34,900 nt of DNA from Methanomassiliicoccaceae archaeon (GCA_016281925.1 JAEEJP010000117.1:1-34900); one strand, 5' to 3'; positions 8,678-16,960 are shown, counted from the first letter of the stretch. Numbers and translations: made by a program. Notes: generated from the sequence alone by a model not told the origin.

Positions 8678-8932
8678 AAGACAGAGGCGCGGATCATTCC
8701 GTGAAAGAGAATTGCTCCGGTTCTTTCCTGTCGGTGAGCAGACAGCAGAGGTTTTTCAGCGGCGGCTGAAAACTATGGAATTATAATGCAACAGAATATG
8801 TCGGTATTCTTCGGAAATTATAATTGGATATTGGATCCGGTTAAACTAAAATCCAAGCGGCATTGCTGTCCAATAATTGTATTCGGGCTCCTTCATCAGA
8901 ATTGAATTGATATTCGTCTTTTTGTCTTTGTT
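8678..8932. other. AT-rich intergenic stretch with inverted and direct repeats; no gene seen
   Basis: No supported coding region. It holds an 8-base inverted repeat, TTTTCAGC / GCTGAAAA, with a 4-base loop at 8753-8772, a possible terminator for either flanking gene, and two similar elements, GGAATTATAAT (8777-8787) and GGAAATTATAAT (8813-8824). Base composition is lower in G+C than the surrounding genes. Confidence 0.5.
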
Positions 8933-9733
8933 TCAACTGAGCAATTCGATTTCCAACCACAGATGGTTCCTGCCCTTGCCGAAGATATTGCGTCTATGGT
9001 ATTCCAGATAATCGGGATTGGGATCTGCCCCCTTTTTCGGTATTGATATCTCCTCGCCATCGTATTTGCGGAAATAGCTCTCATATACATGTTCATCCAT
9101 AGAATCTTCTATTGACGAGGAAAGCCGAACGCAATAGCCGCTCGGATCGACCGTTATCAATCCGGCATCGAATGCGGCATCATGAAGCGCGTTGAGGCAC
9201 AGGCCATTGCGTACGTCCAACTTCTCTCTGCCGTTACTTTTGCTCCAAGGCTTTATATGGCTTGCCCTGAGAAGACGTGGCTCATTTATCCCGGTGATGC
9301 AGTAAGAACCGCCATAAGCATTCAGCACAAGCTCTCTGAATTTATTCTGATTGACTCTGGTTTTCACCAGACTGTTTTTTGTCAGACCTACCGCCCATTG
9401 ATCTGACTCTATATCAAACGATTCGACTGCCCCGGATACAATCTCATAAATCACATCATATTGGGAATCTTTGTTCAGCTCTTCCAGAGCTTCATCCAAA
9501 GACATACCTTTGAATATCCCCTTGAAATCATCCCCTAAACCATAACGCCTGAGAATTGCCCAGGATTGATACCCTTTACTTTTAGCGCTGTCCAGCCCCA
9601 GTACTTGACTGTCCAATTTCCTGCTGGACAGCCCGTCAAACAGATATCTAATGACGACGTCTTCCCTCAATTCTCTCCTATAATGGTTGAACTCCCTGTC
9701 ACGGGAAGATGTAGTCAATTCGGGAAGCTGCAT
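8933..9733 (-). CDS. HNH endonuclease domain protein (HNH_2-like), probable frameshift at its 5' end
   Basis: The C-terminal half carries an HNH nuclease core: YCITGINEPRLLRASHIKPW, then LDVRNGLCLNALHDAAFDAG (His about 159, Asn about 176, His about 184 when counted from ATG 9733). This is the pattern of HNH proteins found near or within restriction systems and as solitary genes. The N-terminal ~100 residues (SSRDREFNHYRREL, LGLDSAKSKGYQSWAILRRYGL) form a DNA-related or recognition region that I cannot name. ATG 9733 gives 266 residues. The frame is open further upstream, but residues there look non-coding while another frame (9699-9881) looks coding, suggesting a one-base shift near 9720. Composition is AT-richer than the neighbours, which suggests horizontal acquisition. 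No partner methylase is visible. Confidence 0.75.
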   Translation of the reverse strand: MQLPELTTSSRDREFNHYRRELREDVVIRYLFDGLSSRKLDSQVLGLDSAKSKGYQSWAILRRYGLGDDFKGIFKGMSLDEALEELNKDSQYDVIYEIVSGAVESFDIESDQWAVGLTKNSLVKTRVNQNKFRELVLNAYGGSYCITGINEPRLLRASHIKPWSKSNGREKLDVRNGLCLNALHDAAFDAGLITVDPSGYCVRLSSSIEDSMDEHVYESYFRKYDGEEISIPKKGADPNPDYLEYHRRNIFGKGRNHLWLEIELLS

Positions 9734-9881
9734 ACTTGGCCATATAGCCGCTTGCAGCTTTATACTGACCGATAGATAACAATCTATTATGCGTTTTTTC
9801 CAAGCGAAACAATAATTCCGCAGTCGAAAAGACCATTGCATCAGCATCAATCGATCTGCTACCAAACTTATGCGAGAACAA
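9699..9881 (-). pseudogene. Likely frameshifted N-terminal part of the HNH gene
   Basis: From TTG 9881 this 60-codon frame reads like protein (RLEKTHNRLLSIGQYKAASG then YMAKYAAS) before a TGA. A TATA-like TATTAATTAAC on the minus strand (about 9898-9908) lies near the right distance upstream. Removing one C from the CCC run near 9724 would join it smoothly to the HNH frame (AAS followed by ELTTSSRDRE). It may be a real mutation, an assembly error, or a separate small ORF. Confidence 0.4.
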
Positions 9882-9938
9882 TTCTTGAGAAGTTGTTAAT
9901 TAATACGTCATTATTAAGAGACCGAAGGTGGGGCTCCT

Positions 9939-11066
9939 ACGGACCGCAGAAACGCCAAAAACAGCCTGAATAAAAAGCTTGACCGCGCAGCTATCGCGCT
10001 CGGAGGAATCGAAACCGTTAACAATCGCTCCGACAGGAGGGACGCGACGGCCATCCGCATCCTTCCATGGCTAATAGTGGCATGCATACTCGCAACTTTC
10101 GTGCTGACCGTCTTCAGACAGAACTATGATTTCTGGATGTTCATTAACCGCCTCTGCTTCATGTTCGCCATAGCTTTCGCCATAGTGGGCGCATGGGCTC
10201 TGCCATATCTGAACAAAGGACCGTTCCCCTTGTGGCTGCTGGCCGGAGTGACCGTGACAGCTCTCGTAGTCGCATGGGCGTTCTTCACCGGCACCGACGA
10301 TGTTCTCTATCTGAGAGGGCTGGATGCCTATCAAAACTATGGTGCCCAATATCTGGATTATTTCCGCGCCGTCGATCTTCTGCTGACCCTGTTCATGATG
10401 GTAATGGCCCCGATAGGGATCATCACCACCATATCGGCCATGCTGAGGAAATACATACCCAGGCTGCTCCTTTTCGTCGAAACCGGAACCAATAAAGGGA
10501 AGAATCCCGCCGCGAAATTCTTCGAGGTCCCGGACATAGTCGATATCGAGAGCGTAGAGGTCGATCCGGAAGACGAAGGCCACACGGTGGATCTGGATTC
10601 TTTCGTCTGGCTCGGAACTTACACGTTCTCGCTGGGCATACTGGTCTGCTCCATGCTGTTTCTCAACCCGATCATCCTCGAGACGGTCCCGAGCGACGTC
10701 ATAGTCAGAGCGATGATCACCCTGACCCTGTTCCTTCCGGCGATGGTTATCCCGTGGCTCTGCATAAAGAGCACCGGAGCAAAAGCCATTACTGTGGCGC
10801 CCAGGCCGTACTATCTATGGAAAGGCGCCAGGAAGAAGCTTTTCCTGGGATTCGCCACGTTGAGCTTGTTTTTCTTCAGCTTCCTGATTTCCGTCTATTA
10901 CGGAAACGCGGTCGGAACCATCATAAGCTATTATCTGGAATATCTGGTGCCCGCGACGGCCATCTGTCTGGTGTCCGCACTCGTCTATGCCAACTACTTC
11001 TCGAAGGCTCTGCGGGACGGCATCTGCAACGACTTCCTTTATGAGAAAAGGCTTCGGCCGCGATGA
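9939..11066 (+). CDS. Multi-pass membrane protein of unknown function (non-standard start)
   Basis: I do not recognise the family. About eight membrane segments are visible, with a hydrophilic, acidic cytoplasmic-type loop between segments 4 and 5 (PDIVDIESVEVDPEDEG). The first standard start in frame is GTG 10077, but it falls inside the first membrane segment (ILPWLIVACILATFVLTVF). The frame is open upstream to a stop at 9915-9917 and contains convincing protein (DRRNAKNSLNKKLDRAAIA) but no ATG, GTG or TTG. ACG 9939 sits 8 bases after an AGGTG ribosome-site-like sequence and is my preferred start; CTG 9966 is an alternative. The gene is divergent from the HNH gene and ends in TGA. Confidence 0.65.
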   Translation, partial: TDRRNAKNSLNKKLDRAAIALGGIETVNNRSDRRDATAIRILPWLIVACILATFVLTVFRQNYDFWMFINRLCFMFAIAFAIVGAWALPYLNKGPFPLWLLAGVTVTALVVAWAFFTGTDDVLYLRGLDAYQNYGAQYLDYFRAVDLLLTLFMMVMAPIGIITTISAMLRKYIPRLLLFVETGTNKGKNPAAKFFEVPDIVDIESVEVDPEDEGHTVDLDSFVWLGTYTFSLGILVCSMLFLNPIILETVPSDVIVRAMITLTLFLPAMVIPWLCIKSTGAKAITVAPRPYYLWKGARKKLFLGFATLSLFFFSFLISVYYGNAVGTIISYYLEYLVPATAICLVSALVYANYFSKALRDGICNDFLYEKRLRPR

Positions 11067-11237
11067 TGCATCTTTATTGCTTTCCGGCATGTCCCCCAGA
11101 CTTCTGTCTGAGGGGCCGGCCGGCAGACGCATTCCGCAATCAGCATAAACAGCGGATGTTTTCCGCAAAAACATCAAAACAGTGATTTCGGATAAGTTTT
11201 TTAATCATTCGCACATCAGCCAATCCGAGGTTACCAA
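11067..11237. other. Intergenic region with two hairpins and the XRE promoter
   Basis: Hairpin 1 (11093-11115): CCCC-CAGAC pairs with GTCTG-GGGG around TTCT with one bulged A, placed to end transcription of the membrane-protein gene. Hairpin 2 (11155-11175): GATGTTTT pairs with AAAACATC around a 5-base loop, directly upstream of the XRE-gene TATA box; it could be a terminator or an operator. Confidence 0.5.
11197..11205 (+). promoter_or_regulatory. TATA-like box of the XRE-cupin/acyl-CoA synthetase operon
   Basis: TTTTTTAAT is centred about 36 bases before ATG 11238, giving a short leader that holds a GAGGT ribosome site (about 11227-11231). Confidence 0.4.
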
Positions 11238-11789
11238 ATGGCCGAAAACAAGCTTGGTAAGAGAGTAAGCAAGTACAGGGAACAGCTCGAACTGTCGCAG
11301 GAACAGCTCGCAACCAACTCTGGGCTTGATCTCGCCCTAATCAAGGACATCGAGGAGGGACGCACATACCCGCCCGTCGGCCAGCTCATCAAGATCTCCC
11401 GCGCTCTGGGCCAGAGGCTCGGAACATTCATGGACGATCAGTTCCGCCCGGATCCCATAATCGTCAGGAAATCCGGCAGGGAATCCGAGGCATCCTCCAG
11501 GAGTGATTTCGGGGATTACCAGTACTTCCCTCTCGGCAAGGGAAAGACCGACAGGCACATGGAGCCCCTCTTCATCAAGATGGAAGAGGAGAAGGTCCAG
11601 GAGATGTCCATCCACGAAGGCGAGGAATTCATCGTCGTCGTCTCCGGCAAGGTCATCCTGAGGTACGGCAAGGAAGAGAGGATTCTCGAGGAGGGCGACA
11701 GCGCCTATTACAACTCGGTTGTCCCCCATTACGTCGGCTGCGTCGGCGGGCCCGCATCCATATACGCGGTCCTGTACACGCCTATATGA
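11238..11789 (+). CDS. XRE-family transcriptional regulator with C-terminal cupin domain
   Basis: In this 183-residue protein, residues ~8-62 form an XRE/HTH_3 DNA-binding domain (VSKYREQLELSQEQLATNSG, then IKDIEEGRTYPPVGQLIKIS). Residues ~110-180 form a cupin_2 barrel (IHEGEEFIVVVSGKVILRYG, then EEGDSAYYNSVVPHYVG). This architecture senses a small molecule through the cupin and represses or activates neighbouring genes. It is followed after 9 bases by an acyl-CoA synthetase gene, so it most likely responds to the acid or acyl-CoA handled by that enzyme. A second protein of the same architecture at 18837-19412 is paired with another synthetase. The start has TATA and GAGGT at proper spacing. 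Confidence 0.9.
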   Translation: MAENKLGKRVSKYREQLELSQEQLATNSGLDLALIKDIEEGRTYPPVGQLIKISRALGQRLGTFMDDQFRPDPIIVRKSGRESEASSRSDFGDYQYFPLGKGKTDRHMEPLFIKMEEEKVQEMSIHEGEEFIVVVSGKVILRYGKEERILEEGDSAYYNSVVPHYVGCVGGPASIYAVLYTPI

Positions 11790-11798
11790 GGCGATAGC

Positions 11799-13460
11799 AT
11801 GCCTTGCATCCCAAGAAAGAATATAACCAGCGACGAGAGGCTGGGGGATCTCCTCGACAAATGCGCCCGCGAGCATCCGGATAACGATGCCATCGTCTAT
11901 GTGGACAGGGACCTCAGGCTTTCCTGGACCCAATGGAGCGCGGAAGTCGACCTCGTCGCCAAAGGCCTCATGGGCATGGGCGTGAAGAAAGGCGAGAAAG
12001 TGGCCATCTGGGCTACCAACGTCCCCGACTGGATCACCCTCATGTTCGCCACCGCCAAGATCGGCGCGGTACTTCTCACCATCAACACCAACTACAGAAG
12101 GGCGGAGCTTGATTACGTCCTCAAGCAGTCCGACATGGAATATCTGTTCCTCATCGACGGCATGAGGGATGTGGATTATGTGGAGACGGTGTACGAACTC
12201 GTCCCCGAGCTGAGGAAGCAGCCGAGGGAGACGTTCCGCAGCGAGACATATCCCCACCTCAAAAAGGTCGTGTTCCTCGGGCCCCAGAAGCACCGCGGAA
12301 TGTATACGATGAACGAGGTGAAATCCCTGGCCGTCAGCGTCAGCGAGAGCGAATACCAGGAGAGGAAGGATTCCGTGGACGTCCACGACGTGACCATGAT
12401 GCAGTACACCTCCGGGACCACCGGATTCCCCAAGGGAGTCATGCTCACGCACTACAACATCGCAAACGACGGATACTGGCTCGGAGCCAACATGAACTAC
12501 TGCTCTGACGACCGCCTCTGCATCAACGTGCCGCTGTTCCATTGCTTCGGGTGCGTCCTGGGAGTAATGGCGTGCATCAACCACTGCGTCACCATGGTCT
12601 TCTGCGAGGTATTCGACCCGGTGAAGGTGATGACGTCCATAGAGACCGAGCGTTGCACCTCGGTATACGGCGTCCCCACGATGTACATCAGCATCCTGAA
12701 CCACAAGCTGTTCAGCAAATTCGACTTCTCGTCCCTCAGGACGGGCATAATGGCCGGATCCCCGTGTCCCATCAAAGCGATGGAGCAGGTGGTCGACAAG
12801 ATGAACATGAAAGAGATCACCATTGTCTACGGCCTCACGGAAGCGTCCCCCGGCATGACACAGACGACTTACGACGAGCCTTCCATGGAGAAGAAATGCT
12901 CCTCCGTAGGCAAGAAGCTCCAGGGCATAGACACCGTCATCCTCGATCCCGAGACCTACGAGCCCTGCCCCGACGGGGTGATCGGAGAGTTCTGCTGCAA
13001 AGGCTACAACGTCATGAAAGGGTATTACAAGATGCCCGAAGAGACGGCCAAAGTCATAGACAAGAACGGATACCTCCATTCCGGGGACCTGGGATACAGG
13101 GATTCCGACGGGTATTTCTACGTCACCGGCAGGATAAAGGACATGATCATCCGCGGAGGGGAGAACGTCTACCCCAAGGAGATCGAGGACTTCCTCTACC
13201 ACTGCCCCGGAATCAGGGATGTGCAGGTGGTGGGAGTCCCCAGCCAGAAATACGGCGAGCAGGTCGGAGCCTTCATCATAAAGGATCCGGGGGCGGACCT
13301 CACCGAGCAGGATGTCTTCGACTACTGCAAAGGCCAGATCGCCTGGTACAAATCCCCGAAGTTCGTCCAGTTCGTGGACGCTTTCCCGGAGAACGCCGCC
13401 GGAAAGATCAAGAAATACAAGCTCCGCGAGATGGCCCACGAACTCTGGCCCGACGCATAA
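11799..13460 (+). CDS. AMP-forming acyl-CoA synthetase (FadD-like)
   Basis: This 553-residue member of the ANL adenylating superfamily activates a carboxylic acid to acyl-AMP and then acyl-CoA. Motifs are the P-loop YTSGTTGFPKG (about residues 203-213), YGLTEASP, the hinge GRIKDMIIRGGENVYPKEIE (about 443) and the catalytic lysine region NAAGKIKKYKLRE near the C-terminus. It is closer to fatty/medium-chain acyl-CoA synthetases than to acetyl-CoA synthetase. The ATG is preceded by GAGGCGAT, and it lies in an operon with the XRE-cupin regulator. The other two synthetases in the window (15311-16960, 17182-18840) form a different subgroup. The substrate chain length cannot be read from the sequence. 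Confidence 0.9.
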   Translation: MPCIPRKNITSDERLGDLLDKCAREHPDNDAIVYVDRDLRLSWTQWSAEVDLVAKGLMGMGVKKGEKVAIWATNVPDWITLMFATAKIGAVLLTINTNYRRAELDYVLKQSDMEYLFLIDGMRDVDYVETVYELVPELRKQPRETFRSETYPHLKKVVFLGPQKHRGMYTMNEVKSLAVSVSESEYQERKDSVDVHDVTMMQYTSGTTGFPKGVMLTHYNIANDGYWLGANMNYCSDDRLCINVPLFHCFGCVLGVMACINHCVTMVFCEVFDPVKVMTSIETERCTSVYGVPTMYISILNHKLFSKFDFSSLRTGIMAGSPCPIKAMEQVVDKMNMKEITIVYGLTEASPGMTQTTYDEPSMEKKCSSVGKKLQGIDTVILDPETYEPCPDGVIGEFCCKGYNVMKGYYKMPEETAKVIDKNGYLHSGDLGYRDSDGYFYVTGRIKDMIIRGGENVYPKEIEDFLYHCPGIRDVQVVGVPSQKYGEQVGAFIIKDPGADLTEQDVFDYCKGQIAWYKSPKFVQFVDAFPENAAGKIKKYKLREMAHELWPDA

Positions 13461-13468
13461 ACCTTTCA

Positions 13469-13483
13469 GGGGGAGTCTCCCCC
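13469..13483 (+). terminator. Hairpin after the first acyl-CoA synthetase
   Basis: GGGGGA and TCCCCC pair around GTC, nine bases after the TAA stop, followed by a pyrimidine-rich stretch (CTTCTCCTACTG). It separates this operon from the chelatase promoter. Confidence 0.5.
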
Positions 13484-13494
13484 TTCTCCTACTG

Positions 13495-13501
13495 TTTTAT
13501 A
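13495..13501 (+). promoter_or_regulatory. TATA-like box of the chelatase gene
   Basis: TTTTATA is centred 26 bases before ATG 13524, implying a leaderless transcript. Confidence 0.45.
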
Positions 13502-13523
13502 CCCGCCAAGCGATTCGTTGGCC

Positions 13524-14291
13524 ATGTCATTCTCAGTTCTCATCGTGGCTTACGGCACCGGCTGCGGCCCCGAAGGAAACGCGGCGGAAATCCAGGCGGA
13601 CGAGCTCACCGAGATCATAGGCACCGAAGTCCATACGGCCTATCTTCATGTCGGGGAGCCGAAGATGGACGAGGCCCTCGCGGAGATCGCCCAGGAAAAC
13701 ACGGATTCTCTTGTCGTCATCCCCCTGTTCATGGCATCCGGAAGCCGCACCGACGCGCCTGTCTTCGAAGTTTTCGATGTAAACGAGGACAGCCGCAGAG
13801 GAAGCATAGAGCTTGAGGGGCGCCGGCTGGAAGTGTATGTGACAGATACGTTCTCCATGGATCCGGAGTTCCCGGAAGCGGTCCGCGATGCGATCGGCAG
13901 GATGGCCGGGACCAAGGACGCCGGAATCATCATAGTCGGCCACGGATCCAGGGAAGGCAGGAATCTCGGCGTCGTCAGGAAAGGCGCCGCTGCGGCTGTC
14001 AGAGCGGGATATGACGTGATCTGCTGCAGCAACGAATTCGATGAGCCCGGCATAGAGCAGGCTCTGGCCGAATGCGCCAAAAAACATGACTCTGTATTCG
14101 TCCTTCCGATGTTCATCTCCGCGTCGAAGCATTCCCGGAAGGACCTCCCGATGAAGCTCGGTCTCGGAGAGAACGCCACCGAAGGGACCGTATGCGCGGG
14201 CGGAAAGGAAGTCCGCGTGAAGATCATGCAGGAAATAGGGTTGTGCCCGGAGATCACCGGAATCCTGCTGAGATCCATAGGTGCATCAGGG
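13524..14291 (+). CDS. CbiX/CfbA-like sirohydrochlorin chelatase, two-domain; stop codon apparently lost
   Basis: Two CbiX-like halves are visible. The second half has the metal-insertion signature GIIIVGHGSREGRN (His140) and SASKHSRKDLP (His203). In the first half the equivalent places read IVAYGTGCGPEGN and MASGSRTDAPV, with both histidines missing, so only the C-terminal half looks catalytic. The family inserts Co or Ni into sirohydrochlorin for cobamide or coenzyme F430 synthesis; which metal applies here is not shown by sequence. The chelatase homology ends near 14291 (CPEITGILLRSIG), but no stop occurs there: the frame stays open to TAA at 15441-15443, running antisense through the convergent gene and past the hairpin at 14347-14365. 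I give the end of recognisable homology, not a stop. Confidence 0.75.
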
Positions 14292-14346
14292 TTCCGCCGA
14301 CTCCGATCTATCAGGGCAAATCGTCCCAATTCTTCGGTCTTAAAAT

Positions 14347-14365
14347 GGGAGGGGAAATCCCTCCC
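14347..14365 (-). terminator. Hairpin between convergent chelatase and TerB-like genes
   Basis: GGGAGGG and CCCTCCC form a perfect 7-base stem with a 5-base loop. On the minus strand it is followed by ATTTTAAG, so it fits best as the terminator of the 14373-15233 gene; it may also serve the chelatase gene. Confidence 0.5.
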
Positions 14366-14372
14366 TTCAGTT

Positions 14373-15233
14373 TCAGAAAAGAACGGTCTTGCCGGCGACG
14401 CCGACGATCTCCGCGCATCCGCCTTCGAGGGTGAAGAACGCGATCTCGAGGTTGTTCTCGAGGTACATCTTCGCGATCTCGGGCAGAGCGGATCCGAAGG
14501 CCATCGAAAGCCTCTTGTCGTCGCAGAAAACGGCCTTGCCGTCCCAGCGGACGAAGTCTTCGCCGTTGAAGGCGAGGATCTCGCACTTGGGGTTCTTCTG
14601 GATCTGGGCGTACACGTCCTTGAATGTCCCGATTCCGAAGTAGATCTTGCCGTCGAGGACGGTCTTGAATCCGAGGACCCTCATCTTGGGCTGGTCGCCG
14701 CATTCGGTGGCGAGGACGAAGGATCCCGCCTCGTCCAGGTAGCCGTCGATGATCTCCATGGGGGACGGAGGCTCGAGAGGCTCGATGAGCTGGGCGATCC
14801 ATTTCTTCTCGTCGTCGGTGACCTTGCCGTCGATGGCGCAGATCATCAGGCAGAGCATGACAATCTTGTCTTTGGTCTCGGGGGAGACCAGCTCTATGAC
14901 ATCAACCATGAGGTCGGCCGCGTTCTTCACGTTCTCGGGATTGTCGAGACCCATGTCTTTGAACATCTGGACGGCTTTTTCGTAGGAGACGTCCTCCCCT
15001 GCGGATTTGTCGAAGAGGGGCTTGATGACGACGAACTCTTTCTCGGAGAGCTTCCCGTCGGCGGCGATTGCGGCGAGGACGAAGCTGAGATAATCGGTGT
15101 ATGCATCGACGCCGTCCGCGTTGATCAGGCTGAGATCGTCGAGGACGGAGACGGAAAGCTGGTTGAAATTCTGGTTGAAAGCGATGGGATCCATCTCTTC
15201 CAGTTTTTTGCAGAGCTCTTCGAAGTTGCTCAT
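14373..15233 (-). CDS. TerB-like domain fused to pyridoxamine-phosphate-oxidase-like flavin-binding barrel
   Basis: This 286-residue protein has two parts. The N-terminal ~160 residues are helical and acidic, with two repeats of the TerB-like pattern (LSFVLAAIAADGKLSEKE and LCLMICAIDGKVTDDEKK), each placing acidic residues after a helix as in tellurite-resistance TerB proteins that bind divalent metal. The C-terminal ~120 residues (SFVLATECGDQPKMRVLGF, LDGKIYFGIGTFKDVYAQIQ, NPKCEILAFNG) match the split-barrel flavin/PNPOx-like fold. It probably binds FMN, F420 or haem-type ligands and may be a metal- or redox-stress protein. The substrate is unknown. It is convergent with the chelatase gene. 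Confidence 0.75.
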   Translation of the reverse strand: MSNFEELCKKLEEMDPIAFNQNFNQLSVSVLDDLSLINADGVDAYTDYLSFVLAAIAADGKLSEKEFVVIKPLFDKSAGEDVSYEKAVQMFKDMGLDNPENVKNAADLMVDVIELVSPETKDKIVMLCLMICAIDGKVTDDEKKWIAQLIEPLEPPSPMEIIDGYLDEAGSFVLATECGDQPKMRVLGFKTVLDGKIYFGIGTFKDVYAQIQKNPKCEILAFNGEDFVRWDGKAVFCDDKRLSMAFGSALPEIAKMYLENNLEIAFFTLEGGCAEIVGVAGKTVLF

Positions 15234-15310
15234 GGATGGCGAATCGCGCGGCTTTCTTATAACCGTTCCGAGCGGGGCGCGATTTCCTGCGGAACTTCGG
15301 CGATGCCGGA

Positions 15311-16960
15311 TCAGACATGCTTCCCGTGGTCTTTCCTGCGGATATCGACCCTCTTGATCTTGCCGCTGATGGACTTGGGGAGCTCGGAGACGAAATCGAT
15401 GACCCTGGGATATTTGTACGGGGCGGTGTTGTGCTTCACGTAATCCTGGATCTCTTTTTTGAGCTCCTCGGAAGGCTTGAAATTATCCCTTAAGACTATA
15501 GTGGCCTTGACGACGTTGCCCCTTACTGGATCAGGCACCGAAGTCACCGCGCATTCCAATACGGCAGGGTGCTCGAGCACGCAGCTCTCCACTTCGAAGG
15601 GGCTGATTCTGTATCCGGAAGATTTGATGATGTCGTCGTTCCTTCCGGAATACCAGTAATACCCGTCCTCGTCCTTCCACGCGACGTCTCCGGTGTGGTG
15701 CCATCCGTCCCTGAGAGTGAACGCGGTCTTCTCCGGGTCTTTATAGTATTCCTTGAAGATCCCCGGGACTCTGGGCTCGATGCTCACCACTATCTCCCCT
15801 TCCTCGCCGACAGCGCACGGTTCGCCGTCTTCGTCGACGATTTCCACGCGGTATTGGGGCGAGGGCTTGCCCATGGATCCGGGCTTAGGTGTCATGCCTC
15901 TCAGCGTCCCGACGATGACCGAGGATTCCGTCTGGCCGAAGGCTTCCATCAGCTTCAGCCCGGTAGCCTCGTACCATTTGTTGTATGTGTCCGGGTTCAG
16001 GGCTTCTCCCGCTATGCAGCAATTCTTCAGAGACGACAGATCGTATCCCTCGACTCCGGCGTGGAGATAGAGCCTGAACATCGTCGGTGGGCAGCAGAAC
16101 GTGGTGATCCTGTGCTTCTCGATCATGCCGAGGATCTTGTGGGGGTCGAATCTGTCGAACTCGTAGACGAAAGTGCACCCCTCCATTATCCAGACGGAGT
16201 AGATGCGGCCCCATGCGGTCTTGGCCCAGCCGGTGTCAGCGACCGTCCAGTGTATGCCGTCCGGATCGACCTGATGCCAATGCTTCCCGAGAAGGGTGTG
16301 GCCCAGAGGATAGGTCTGGTCATGGACGGCCATCTTCGGGTTGTCGGACGTCCCCGAAGTGAAATACATGAGGAATTTATCGGTCTTATGGGTGGGAACC
16401 CGCTCCCACACGTCCGGATATCCCTCCATCTCGGAATCGAAATCCGACCATCCCTCTCTCCTGCCCCCGACTATGAATTTGCAGGCCAGATCTTTGGAGG
16501 ATTCGGCGGCGTCGAACGAATCGGCTATGTCGGTCAGGACGGTGACCACGGCCGCCTTGATTCCCGCGGCCTTTATGCGGTAGTCGATGTCGTGGGGCTT
16601 GAGCATGAAGGTAGCCGGCACCGGGATCGCGCCCATCTTGTGGAGGGCGGTTATGATGTACCAGAACTGATAGCTGTCCTTGAGGACCAGAAGAACGAAA
16701 TCCCCTTTCTTTATGCCTTTGGAGGCGAAATAATTGCAGGTCTTGTCGCTGAGCCTCTTTATGTCTGCGAATGTGAAGACCTTCTCGTTGCCGAAATCAT
16801 CCGTCCAGATCATGGCCTTCCTGTCCGGGTCGTTGATGGCTATGTCGTCGACGATGTCATAGGCGAAGTTGAAGCTGTCCGGGCAGTCTATGTCCATATG
16901 CGTAAGAAGGCCGTTCTCGTCGTAGGTCTCCTTCACATATCTGAGGTTGATGTTTCTCAT
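15311..16960 (-). CDS. AMP-forming acyl-CoA synthetase (acetate/medium-chain type), paralogue 1
   Basis: This 549-residue ANL-superfamily enzyme has P-loop MYFTSGTSDNPKM, the signature GEALNPDTYNKWYEATG, FGQTES, hinge SGRNDDIIKSSGYRISPFEV and the acyl-adenylate lysine in LPKSISGKIKRVDIR. It resembles the medium-chain and aryl acyl-CoA synthetase branch. It is a close paralogue of the 17182-18840 gene: both start with MR-INLRY and share long identical blocks in the C-terminal half. ATG 16960 is chosen because the homologous gene starts with the same sequence; the frame is open 17 codons further. It is a separate unit with its own AT-rich upstream region holding TATA and operator-like repeats, and ends in TGA. 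Confidence 0.9.
   Translation of the reverse strand: MRNINLRYVKETYDENGLLTHMDIDCPDSFNFAYDIVDDIAINDPDRKAMIWTDDFGNEKVFTFADIKRLSDKTCNYFASKGIKKGDFVLLVLKDSYQFWYIITALHKMGAIPVPATFMLKPHDIDYRIKAAGIKAAVVTVLTDIADSFDAAESSKDLACKFIVGGRREGWSDFDSEMEGYPDVWERVPTHKTDKFLMYFTSGTSDNPKMAVHDQTYPLGHTLLGKHWHQVDPDGIHWTVADTGWAKTAWGRIYSVWIMEGCTFVYEFDRFDPHKILGMIEKHRITTFCCPPTMFRLYLHAGVEGYDLSSLKNCCIAGEALNPDTYNKWYEATGLKLMEAFGQTESSVIVGTLRGMTPKPGSMGKPSPQYRVEIVDEDGEPCAVGEEGEIVVSIEPRVPGIFKEYYKDPEKTAFTLRDGWHHTGDVAWKDEDGYYWYSGRNDDIIKSSGYRISPFEVESCVLEHPAVLECAVTSVPDPVRGNVVKATIVLRDNFKPSEELKKEIQDYVKHNTAPYKYPRVIDFVSELPKSISGKIKRVDIRRKDHGKHV

Noticed and set aside
8777-8824. GGAA-TTATAAT repeats as a mobile-element end
   Set aside because: Only two short imperfect copies, no target duplication and no transposase nearby; treated as AT-rich intergenic sequence.
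9700-9740. Programmed ribosomal frameshift in the HNH gene
   Set aside because: No clear slippery heptamer with a following structure was seen; a one-base insertion in a C run is simpler.
11337-13439. 700-codon open frame on the minus strand
   Set aside because: Antisense to the XRE-cupin and first synthetase genes, both of which have clear motifs. Long antisense frames are common in this G+C-rich sequence.
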